Origin: an uncultured Eubacteriales bacterium
GTDB taxonomy: Bacteria; Bacillota; Clostridia; Oscillospirales; UMGS1783
Direction of reading: 5' to 3'
DNA length: 5,289 nucleotides
Assembly: GCA_905209135.1 (NCBI GenBank)
Contig: CAJLRT010000102.1
Coordinates: 1 to 5,289 of the forward strand
This document shows positions 1 through 5,269 of the stretch, piece by piece; position 1 is the stretch's first letter, and each line of letters opens with the position of its first letter. The notes under the pieces are model-generated. The model did not search any database and was not told where the DNA came from. It saw only the letters and a list, made by a program, of their open reading frames with translations. A program made the translations under genes and the position numbers.

Positions 1-52
1 GCGCCTGTGCCCGCGCCCCCGCGCCCGCGCCTGTGCCCGCGCGCCCGCGCCC
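1..52. repeat. GC-rich tandem repeat, two 26-nt units (tract A)
   Basis: Positions 1-26 and 27-52 are two copies of a 26-nt unit that differ at one base only (C at 17, G at 43). Each unit is itself made of GCGCCY/GTGCCC hexamers. The array starts at the window edge and so may continue upstream. It stops sharply at 53, where the sequence turns AT-rich. Positions 1-22 match 5153-5174 in tract D at 21 of 22 bases, so the two belong to one repeat family. No gene is called here. Function is unknown. Confidence 0.85.
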
Positions 53-119
53 ATTTACACACTGAAAATTCGCTTTTTTGTTTTTCTTAATATTTTATTA
101 AAAAAATTTCTGGAAAAGA

Positions 120-148
120 TTGACTTTTGTCGCTAAAGCATATATTAT
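120..148 (+). promoter_or_regulatory. Candidate sigma-A promoter of the GH36 gene
   Basis: TTGACT (120-125) and TATTAT (143-148) are separated by exactly 17 nt, each matching the housekeeping consensus at five of six bases. The region around it is strongly AT-rich. Transcription would begin near 155, giving a leader of about 170 nt before the start codon. This is the best -35/-10 pair upstream of the gene. It is a sequence match only. Confidence 0.55.
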
Positions 149-192
149 ATGAAATAAATTGCAATATAATTTATCATAATATTTCACAGTGC

Positions 193-221
193 AGGACATG
201 CATTTGATTTGGGCATATAAT
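193..221 (+). promoter_or_regulatory. Second candidate promoter with perfect -10
   Basis: A perfect TATAAT lies at 216-221, with AGGACA (193-198, four of six matches to TTGACA) 17 nt upstream. Transcription would start near 228, leaving a leader of about 98 nt. The -35 is weaker than that of the promoter at 120-148, so this could be an alternative start or chance in AT-rich DNA. The partly repeated words CAGTGCA (187-193 and 265-271) and TGCATTT (199-205 and 268-274) flank it and could be regulator contacts, but they do not match an operator that I can name. Confidence 0.35.
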
Positions 222-310
222 ACAAAATGTAAAATAAAATAAACCACACCGGCGCAGCAACAGGCAGTGCATTTCTCCGTAATCTTCAGGCATTCAAAAT
301 TGACAATATA

Positions 311-316
311 GGGAGG
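311..316 (+). promoter_or_regulatory. Ribosome binding site that selects the ATG at 326
   Basis: GGGAGG (311-316) directly abuts the ATG at 317, which is too close for initiation, but lies 9 nt from the in-frame ATG at 326, which is ideal. The protein starting at 326 also begins MKHGQAKK, a normal positively charged signal-peptide start. The start is therefore placed at 326. Confidence 0.85.
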
Positions 317-325
317 ATGTTAAGA

Positions 326-421
326 ATGAAGCACGGTCAAGCGAAAAAATGTCTGGCGTTCATTTTGGCGAGCATCATGTGTCTCTCGGCGCTGGTGATA
401 GCGCCGCCCGCCGCGCAGGCG
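326..421 (+). other. Sec signal peptide of the GH36 protein
   Basis: Residues 1-32 have a basic start (MKHGQAKK), a hydrophobic core (LAFILASIMCLSALVIA) and a small-residue cleavage site, AQA followed by AG. This is a standard signal peptidase I site. The Cys residues in the core are not in a lipobox near the cleavage site, so a lipoprotein is unlikely. Confidence 0.85.
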
Positions 422-3400
422 GCGGGCGACAGCGACACGCTCAGCGGATGGACGCTGGAGGAGGGTTTCTCTGTAACGAGCATCTGGGTCTACGAGGGCA
501 GCTATGCCCTTGCGCACACCGGCGCGCAGTCCCAGGCTGTGTCCAGGGAAATTGAGCTGGAGGAGGATGTTACATATTACGTATCGGCGCATGTAAGAAA
601 CTCCACAGCGGAGGACAAGGTCACGCTCAGCATCGGCGGGTATGACCTGGAGTCCGCGGCAAGCGGCAGATGGGAGGAGCTTTCGGTCAAGATTGTCGGC
701 GGCGGCACGAAGGAGCAGCTTGTCATCACCGCCACGGGCAATACGACGATCGACGGCGTCTCGGTGCGCCCGTTCAAGGAGGGCGAAGAGCTCATCGGCA
801 ACGGCAGCTTTACGGACAAGGCCGACCCCTGGCACTCGCTGAGCGGTCTGTATTACGAGAGCGGCGAGGTGGAGGGCCACACGGGCGTAATCGGAAACTC
901 TATTACCGGCGGCGTTGCCACCGGCTGGCACCCCGGCATAGGGGTGGAGCCCAATTCCTACTACCTCTATTCGGCCGATTTTTATCTGGAGGACGAGAAC
1001 GGCCCCTGGCTCTATGCGGATATGAACGACGCGGAGGGCGAGGTGCAGATCCGCGCGACAAAGTCGGGCGAATGGCAGAACGTGGCCGGTTTATGGTCCA
1101 GCGGCAGCAGCACGACCACCTCGATCCGGCTGGTTGTGGAAAGCAACTGGAACGACCCCACGGCCGGCACGTTTGTCGGCAAGGCGTATATAGACAACGT
1201 GAGCTTCAAGAAGGTCACGCTGTACGAGGATCTTATCGGCGACACCGGCTTTGAATCGGGCGGCGTCTGGAAGCTGAACTCCGGCGCTTCAATCCAGACC
1301 GGTTCCTGGAAACTCTTTGGAAACAACAGCCTGAAACTGCAGGATACGGCCTCCGCCGTCGCCAACGGCGGCGAAGTGATCGCGGTAGAGCCGAACTCCT
1401 ACTACTACCTGAGCGGATGGCGCATCCGGCCCGGCGACAAGGACGGCGACGCCAGCCTTGTGCTCAAGACGGCGGACGGGTCGCAGGAGCTGTACAGCAT
1501 CACCGGCTCGCGCTATCACCAGACCATGTGGAACCCGGAGGACGGCCGCGACAATGCGGAAAAGAAGATCGGCCAGTGGGAGCAGATCTTTGGCTTCTGG
1601 TTCAGCGGCGACAATACGGAGGTCACGCTCTGGGCCGAGTCCGCCGGCACGGGGACCATCTATTTTGACAACGTCACTTTCAACTCGTTTGAAAACAGGG
1701 CGACCCTCGGCAATATCTTTACCGACGGCGACATGGAGGGATTTATCCCCGACGCGCAGGATCTCTATCCGACCGACAGCGAAAAGGCGCGCGTCGCGGA
1801 GCAGTATGCGGGCTTCCTCGCGGATGACCTGGCGAACTTCCCCGTGAGCTTCTCTGTGGGCGGCGACGCGTATACCGGCTTCGGCACGGACTTCACAAAG
1901 CAGAGCCAGAGCACCGAGGCCGTGGACGGCGGCACCAGGACCATCACGGAGCTGGCCCATACGTCGGGCCTGGTATTCAGGGTGGAAAGCGTGCTGTATC
2001 CGGACTACAACGCCTATGACTGGACCATTTACGTAACCAACGGCGGCGCGGCTGATTCGCCCGTCGTGAGTAAATTCAACGCGGTGGACATCACGCTCGA
2101 GGGCGAGGCGCCCCGGCTCAAGGGCAGCATCGGCGACTCCAGCGCGTACGAGCCGTACACCATCGCCGTCGACGGCAAGGTGACGAAAAAGCCCGACGGC
2201 GGCAGGGGCACGCAGGGCGACTCCTCGTACTTCAACTTCATGTACGGCGACAAGGGCGTGCTCTATGCGGTCGGCTGGCCTGGCCAGTGGACGATGAGCG
2301 TGGACAACAGCGACCAGGCGGACCAGACGCGCCTGACGGCCGGCCAGGAATACCTGAACACCTATCTGGAACCGGGCGAGACGATCCGCACGCCGCTGAT
2401 GGCGTTTGTGCACTACAACGGCAGGAACCTGGAGCGCGCCACCAACCTGTGGCGGCGCTGGATGATCGACTGCAACATGCATAAGGTCACGGAGGACTCC
2501 ACCGGCGCGGGCGAGTCCAAGCTGCCCGAAGCCGCCATTTTCGCCGCCACATCCATACAGTGGCACGAGATGACGCGGGCGACGGACGAGAACCAGATCG
2601 AAGCGATCCAGTATTATCTGGACAACGATATAGACCTTACTTTCTGGTGGATGGACGCCGGCTGGTATTATATGGTCGACAGCGCGGGCAACCTGATCAC
2701 CGTACCCGACTGGGGCTGGACGAACACGGGCACATGGGTGGTGGACGACAGCCGCTTCCCCTCCAAGATGAAAGCCATCTCCGACTTTGCGGCGCAGAAC
2801 GGCATCAAGACGCTGCTGTGGTTTGAGCCGGAGCGCGTGGCGAACGCAGGCGCCCTGCGGACGGACGGCATGACCGTGCACCCCGACTGGGTGCTGGACG
2901 GCTACCTTGTCGATATGGGCAGGGAAGAAGCGGTGGAATGGACGCTGGAGCGCATCCTGAAAGTCATGGGCGAGGGCGGCATCTCCATGTACCGCGAGGA
3001 CTTCAACTGCAACCCGCTTTCCGCCTGGCAGAATGCGGACCGCGCGAAGGACAGCGGCGGCGACCGTGCGGGCATTACGGAGAACCTGTATATCCAGGGC
3101 CATCTGGGCATGTGGGACTCCATTCTCGAAGAATTCCCCAACGCCACGATCGACTCCTGCGCCTCCGGCGGCAAGCGCAATGACCTGGAGACCATGCGCC
3201 GCGCCGTTCCGCTTCATAAGACGGACTATTCATACGGCGACCGCACCTGGCAGCAGGCCGTCGCCACGGATATGACGAGGTGGATTCCCTATATCGGCAC
3301 CAAGGCCAACGGCGAATCGGCGGCGGACAACAACACCACGACGGCCAACCGGTATTCGCTCAGAACGGCGATCGTGGGCGCCATGGTCCTCGGCTACAAC

Positions 3401-4672
3401 ACCGAGGAGAGCGTGCCCATCGACTGGGACATCGTCAAGGACGTCACGGAAGAGCAGAAGGTCCTCGGCGACCTCATCTACAGCGACTACTATGTGCTGG
3501 AGGACTGGTCCAGGCGCGAAACGGACTGGGCCGCCTGGGAATACTACGATATTGAAAAGGGCGAGGGCTACGTCCTGGCATTCAGGCGGTCGTCGGCCAC
3601 GGGCACGCGGACGTACAACCTGCGCGGCCTGGAAAAGGAAACGGAATATAAGATCTGGTTTGAGGATGCGAACAAGCCTGTTGTCAGAACCGGCCTGGAT
3701 CTGATGCAGAACGGCGTGGAGTTCAATCTGCCCTCCGTCGAGTCGTCCGATATCCTCCACATCCAGAAAGCGGCCGCGGCGGACGCGGACCGCGCGCTCG
3801 TCTCCAATATTACGCAAGTGAGCGTAAACGGACAGCACAAGGGCGCCATCCTCACCGAGGGCGGTTATGACCGCTTCGACGTCCGCTTCAACATGTCCCT
3901 GCGCGGCACAGTGCTGGGCGTGGGCGACGGCAAGGTTGAAAAGGATGTTGCGGAGGACTACAAGGATCTCGTCACCATCGACGGGAAGACGGTCGCCGAA
4001 CTGCTGGCGGACGACGCGCAGGCCGTGAAAATGGACTACGACGTCGTGAACAATATCCTGAACGTGTATGTAAAGAGCGGCATTCTGAACCCGGATTCGG
4101 GCGTTGAGGTGATCCTTTCCGAGGATCTGGCGTCCGACGGCATGGGCCTGCTCGAGGGCCGCACGCGCTTTGCCTACAGCGCGGCCGGCGATTCCTGGAC
4201 CAAGTCCGCAGCCGAGACCGGCACGCCCGTTGAAAGCGTGAAGATCTACGGCGAAAAGGAGATGCTCGTGGGCGAAAGCCAGAAGCTGTCCGCGGTCGTT
4301 CTGCCCGCCGGCGCGGATGACAAAGGCCTTGTCTGGACGTCGTCCGACGAGAAGATCGCCACGGTCGATGAAAACGGCAATGTGAAAGCCGTCGGCAAAG
4401 GCACAGTGCGGATAACTGCGGCTGCGCAGGACGGCAGCGGAGTTTCCGATTCCTTTGAAATAAAGGTCGCAGAGAAGAACGTCAATCCGGGCGGCCCGAA
4501 CCCGCCGGTTGATCCGGATGACCCGAACCCGCCGGCAGGGCCGGACGATCCCGTCATTCCGGATACGGGAGACGCCCTGGGCCGGTCGCTGTGGATCGTC
4601 GTTGGGGTGACGCTGGCAGCGGCGGGAGCCGCCGCCGGGCTTTTCCTCCGCCGGCGCGCGCAGCAGCATTGA
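326..4672 (+). CDS. Secreted, sortase-anchored multi-modular GH36 alpha-galactosidase-like enzyme
   Basis: A 1448-residue cell-wall glycosidase; GH36 enzymes are retaining and remove terminal alpha-galactose or alpha-N-acetylgalactosamine. Order: signal peptide (1-32, cut after AQA); three beta-sandwich, CBM4/9-like modules (about 38-150, 155-297, 302-455, the last two ending in DNVSF/DNVTF); GH36 N-terminal domain (about 475-700); (beta/alpha)8 barrel (about 735-1035); C-terminal beta domain (to about 1148); an unassigned module (1149-1298); BIG_2 Ig-like domain (1301-1382); Pro/Asp linker; IPDTG (1411-1415); membrane helix (1421-1441); RRR. GH36 signatures seen: WWMDAGW (774-780), LWFEPERV (831-838), YREDFN with probable nucleophile D892, CASGGKR (945-951), and LHKTDYS with probable acid/base D967. 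Typical single-domain GH36 enzymes have about 700-750 residues, so about half of this one is accessory. The frame is intact. The family is secure; the exact sugar and linkage are not, and the alpha-N-acetylgalactosaminidase or alpha-galactosaminidase activities known in GH36 remain possible. No partner gene is visible. Confidence 0.93.
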   Translation: MKHGQAKKCLAFILASIMCLSALVIAPPAAQAAGDSDTLSGWTLEEGFSVTSIWVYEGSYALAHTGAQSQAVSREIELEEDVTYYVSAHVRNSTAEDKVTLSIGGYDLESAASGRWEELSVKIVGGGTKEQLVITATGNTTIDGVSVRPFKEGEELIGNGSFTDKADPWHSLSGLYYESGEVEGHTGVIGNSITGGVATGWHPGIGVEPNSYYLYSADFYLEDENGPWLYADMNDAEGEVQIRATKSGEWQNVAGLWSSGSSTTTSIRLVVESNWNDPTAGTFVGKAYIDNVSFKKVTLYEDLIGDTGFESGGVWKLNSGASIQTGSWKLFGNNSLKLQDTASAVANGGEVIAVEPNSYYYLSGWRIRPGDKDGDASLVLKTADGSQELYSITGSRYHQTMWNPEDGRDNAEKKIGQWEQIFGFWFSGDNTEVTLWAESAGTGTIYFDNVTFNSFENRATLGNIFTDGDMEGFIPDAQDLYPTDSEKARVAEQYAGFLADDLANFPVSFSVGGDAYTGFGTDFTKQSQSTEAVDGGTRTITELAHTSGLVFRVESVLYPDYNAYDWTIYVTNGGAADSPVVSKFNAVDITLEGEAPRLKGSIGDSSAYEPYTIAVDGKVTKKPDGGRGTQGDSSYFNFMYGDKGVLYAVGWPGQWTMSVDNSDQADQTRLTAGQEYLNTYLEPGETIRTPLMAFVHYNGRNLERATNLWRRWMIDCNMHKVTEDSTGAGESKLPEAAIFAATSIQWHEMTRATDENQIEAIQYYLDNDIDLTFWWMDAGWYYMVDSAGNLITVPDWGWTNTGTWVVDDSRFPSKMKAISDFAAQNGIKTLLWFEPERVANAGALRTDGMTVHPDWVLDGYLVDMGREEAVEWTLERILKVMGEGGISMYREDFNCNPLSAWQNADRAKDSGGDRAGITENLYIQGHLGMWDSILEEFPNATIDSCASGGKRNDLETMRRAVPLHKTDYSYGDRTWQQAVATDMTRWIPYIGTKANGESAADNNTTTANRYSLRTAIVGAMVLGYNTEESVPIDWDIVKDVTEEQKVLGDLIYSDYYVLEDWSRRETDWAAWEYYDIEKGEGYVLAFRRSSATGTRTYNLRGLEKETEYKIWFEDANKPVVRTGLDLMQNGVEFNLPSVESSDILHIQKAAAADADRALVSNITQVSVNGQHKGAILTEGGYDRFDVRFNMSLRGTVLGVGDGKVEKDVAEDYKDLVTIDGKTVAELLADDAQAVKMDYDVVNNILNVYVKSGILNPDSGVEVILSEDLASDGMGLLEGRTRFAYSAAGDSWTKSAAETGTPVESVKIYGEKEMLVGESQKLSAVVLPAGADDKGLVWTSSDEKIATVDENGNVKAVGKGTVRITAAAQDGSGVSDSFEIKVAEKNVNPGGPNPPVDPDDPNPPAGPDDPVIPDTGDALGRSLWIVVGVTLAAAGAAAGLFLRRRAQQH
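4496..4549 (+). repeat. Two 27-nt repeats coding for the Pro/Asp wall linker
   Basis: Two in-frame 27-nt units encode PNPPVDPDD and PNPPAGPDD (residues 1391-1408). The 14-nt word CCCGAACCCGCCGG recurs exactly 27 nt apart (4495-4508 and 4522-4535). Such proline-rich acidic spacers commonly sit just before a sorting signal and span the peptidoglycan. The copy number may vary between strains. Confidence 0.8.
4556..4669 (+). other. Cell-wall sorting signal (IPDTG variant of LPXTG)
   Basis: Residues 1411-1448 show the three parts of a sortase substrate: the pentapeptide IPDTG followed by D, a hydrophobic stretch of about 21 residues (SLWIVVG...AAGLFL), and a short basic tail RRRAQQH. By analogy with known class A/B-type signals, sortase would cut between T1414 and G1415 and join the protein to peptidoglycan. 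Isoleucine in place of leucine at the first position is seen in some clostridial signals. Confidence 0.85.
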
Positions 4673-4679
4673 TTCGTAT

Positions 4680-4691
4680 GCGCCCGCGCCT
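4680..4691. repeat. Two-unit remnant of the GCGCCY repeat (tract B)
   Basis: GCGCCC followed by GCGCCT, only 7 nt after the stop codon. It has the same hexamers and orientation as tracts A, C and D. At 12 nt it may be chance in GC-rich DNA, but its position fits the pattern of such tracts in every gap. Confidence 0.4.
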
Positions 4692-4741
4692 GACGCAGCC
4701 TGGATTTATGACAGAAAACGCGTGAACGCATTTCGATAAAG

Positions 4742-4780
4742 CAAGCAAAACGGCAGCCATACTGGCTGCCGTTTCGCTTG
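4742..4780 (+). terminator. Hairpin terminator after the GH36 gene, probably bidirectional
   Basis: The arms 4742-4759 and 4763-4780 pair over 18 bp with a single A/C mismatch (4747 with 4775) and a 3-nt loop TAC. The core is CGGCAGCCA/TGGCTGCCG, flanked by AAAA on the left and TTTCGCTTG on the right. It lies 70 nt past the stop codon. There is no long clean T-run after it, so it may stop polymerase only partly, or may act mainly as a 3' stabilising stem. The A and T flanks would let it act from either side. Confidence 0.75.
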
Positions 4781-4784
4781 TTGT

Positions 4785-4856
4785 GCGCCCCCTGCACCTG
4801 CGCCTCGCACCTGCACCTGCGCCGTCGCCCCTGCCCGCGTCCTGCGCCCACGCCTG
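4785..4856. repeat. GC-rich degenerate hexamer tract C
   Basis: About 72 nt built of hexamers of the form GCRCCY: GCGCCC at 4785 and 4844, GCACCT at 4794, 4807 and 4813, GCGCCT at 4800, with degenerate units between them and ACGCCTGT at the end. It has the same sense and C-rich strand as tracts A and D, but is more diverged. It follows directly after the terminator. The following 110 nt (4857-4966) is AT-rich spacer with no gene, apart from a weak AATAC...GTATT inverted repeat (4860-4876). Confidence 0.75.
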
Positions 4857-4966
4857 TAAAATACAAATTTCGTATTCGTCCATCAAAAATCCGGTTCAAT
4901 CGCGCAAATCTGACTTTCCAGCAGCAAAAATGTGACAGAAACATCATGTTTTTCAACGCCTGTGTC

Positions 4967-4975
4967 TGTTATAAT
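4967..4975 (+). promoter_or_regulatory. Extended -10 promoter of the candidate small RNA
   Basis: TGT followed by a perfect TATAAT (4970-4975) forms an ideal extended -10 (TGnTATAAT), which can work with a poor -35. At the normal 17-nt spacing the -35 is only TGTTTT (4947-4952). Transcription would begin near 4982. There is no usable open reading frame downstream, but two terminators follow. Confidence 0.55.
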
Positions 4976-4981
4976 GGTGTT

Positions 4982-5091
4982 GAATGAAGCAGGGTTGAAA
5001 TAAAATACGTTTCAATTCATAATACTCCTTTGCACCTCTTGGGTGCGGGGACCGATCGTTCTCCTTGTTCGGTCTCCGCGCCAATTTTTTA
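4982..5091 (+). ncRNA. Candidate small regulatory RNA, about 110 nt
   Basis: This interval is bounded by an extended -10 promoter and a strong intrinsic terminator and has no plausible reading frame. Predicted parts: a stem 4992-5001/5009-5018 containing TTGAAA/TTTCAA; a single-stranded AT/CU segment; a small hairpin GCACC/GGTGC (5032-5036/5042-5046); and the terminator stem. Three CU-rich stretches resemble anti-Shine-Dalgarno sequences: ACTCCTTTG (5024-5032), CCTCTT (5035-5040) and TTCTCCTT (5059-5066, in the terminator loop). C/U-rich loops that pair with ribosome binding sites are known in Firmicutes sRNAs such as RsaE/RoxS and the Listeria LhrC family. Membership in those families is not claimed. 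It could instead be an attenuated leader for a gene beyond the window. Confidence 0.45.
5042..5090 (+). terminator. Strong intrinsic terminator
   Basis: Arms 5042-5055 and 5069-5082 pair over 14 bp with two G/T wobbles, around a 13-nt loop, and are followed by AA and six T (5085-5090). It is the clearest Rho-independent terminator in the window. It lies 260 nt past the end of the GH36 hairpin with repeat and spacer between, so it most likely serves the promoter at 4967-4975. Confidence 0.85.
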
Positions 5092-5092
5092 T

Positions 5093-5114
5093 TGCGGCGG
5101 CCCCCGCATTTTTT
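5093..5114 (+). terminator. Second, tandem terminator
   Basis: A 5-bp stem TGCGG/CCGCA (5093-5097/5104-5108) with a 6-nt loop is followed by six T (5109-5114). It sits 3 nt after the first T-run, and both hairpins end in TTTTTTATT. The short stem makes it weaker than the first; it probably acts as a backup. Confidence 0.6.
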
Positions 5115-5137
5115 ATTATCAGTCCCGTTGCCCTTTC

Positions 5138-5236
5138 CCGCGCTCCGTACCCGCGCCTGCGCCCGCGCCCCCGCACCGCGCCCTGCGCCTGCGCCCGCGC
5201 CCCGCACTCGCGCCCACGCCCCACGCCTGTGCCCCC
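5138..5236. repeat. GC-rich tandem repeat, two 32-nt units (tract D)
   Basis: Within this tract, 5153-5184 and 5185-5216 are two 32-nt units whose first 18 nt are identical (GCGCCTGCGCCCGCGCCC). There are eight exact GCGCCC/GCGCCT hexamers, and the tract ends with ACGCCTGTG and a C-run. The + strand is C-rich, as in tracts A and C. Reading frames through it give only Ala/Pro, Arg/Pro or Gly/Arg low-complexity peptides and are not called as genes. Confidence 0.85.
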
Positions 5237-5243
5237 CCTTCGT

Positions 5244-5269
5244 TAATGGCATCTGTTATATTACCATTA
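5244..5269 (+). promoter_or_regulatory. Possible promoter with inverted repeat at the right edge
   Basis: TGTTATATT (5254-5262) resembles an extended -10 and lies between the inverted repeat arms TAATGG (5244-5249) and CCATTA (5264-5269). This could be a promoter with an overlapping operator for a gene to the right of the window. There is no good -35, because the upstream sequence is the C-run of tract D. The word TCTGTTATA is shared with the small RNA promoter (4965-4973 and 5252-5260). Confidence 0.3.

Noticed and set aside
1..52. CRISPR array
   Set aside because: Units are adjacent 26-nt repeats without unique spacers, and no cas gene is present.
81..106. AT-rich hairpin (TTTTTCTTAAT/ATTAAAAAAA) as a terminator
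   Set aside because: The stem has no GC pairs and one mismatch; it is better explained as AT-rich promoter DNA.
165..170. Perfect TATAAT as a third promoter
   Set aside because: The sequence 17 nt upstream (ATATTA) is not a -35, and there is no TGn extension; TATAAT is likely by chance in such AT-rich DNA.
300..305. Perfect TTGACA as a -35 element
   Set aside because: Its -10 would fall within the start of the gene (323-328), where there is no match.
317..325. Upstream ATG at 317 as the GH36 start
   Set aside because: It directly abuts the GGGAGG site, leaving no spacer; the ATG at 326 has the ideal 9-nt distance.
1289..3217. 642-codon open frame on the minus strand opposite the GH36 gene
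   Set aside because: It is a shadow of the GC-rich codon bias of the + strand gene. Its protein has no recognisable domain, while the + frame shows clear GH36 motifs throughout.
3230..4669. 479-codon open frame on the minus strand
   Set aside because: Same reason: antisense to the GH36 C-terminal half, with an Arg/Val/Ala/His-rich composition typical of reversed GC-rich coding DNA.
5042..5083. tRNA-like element ending in CGCGCCA
   Set aside because: It lacks a T-arm GGTTCGA motif, anticodon arm and cloverleaf length; the pairing is a simple terminator hairpin followed by T6.
5034..5090. T-box riboswitch, suggested by GGGTG...GACCG before a terminator
   Set aside because: The transcript is only about 110 nt, with no room for a T-box Stem I, and the UGGnACCGCG core is not matched. 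No synthetase or amino acid gene follows in the window.
4953..5252. Short open frames through tract D on both strands
   Set aside because: They consist mainly of Gly/Arg/Ala or Pro/Arg low-complexity peptide made by the hexamer repeat, which lacks stop codons by composition, and they run across the two terminators.
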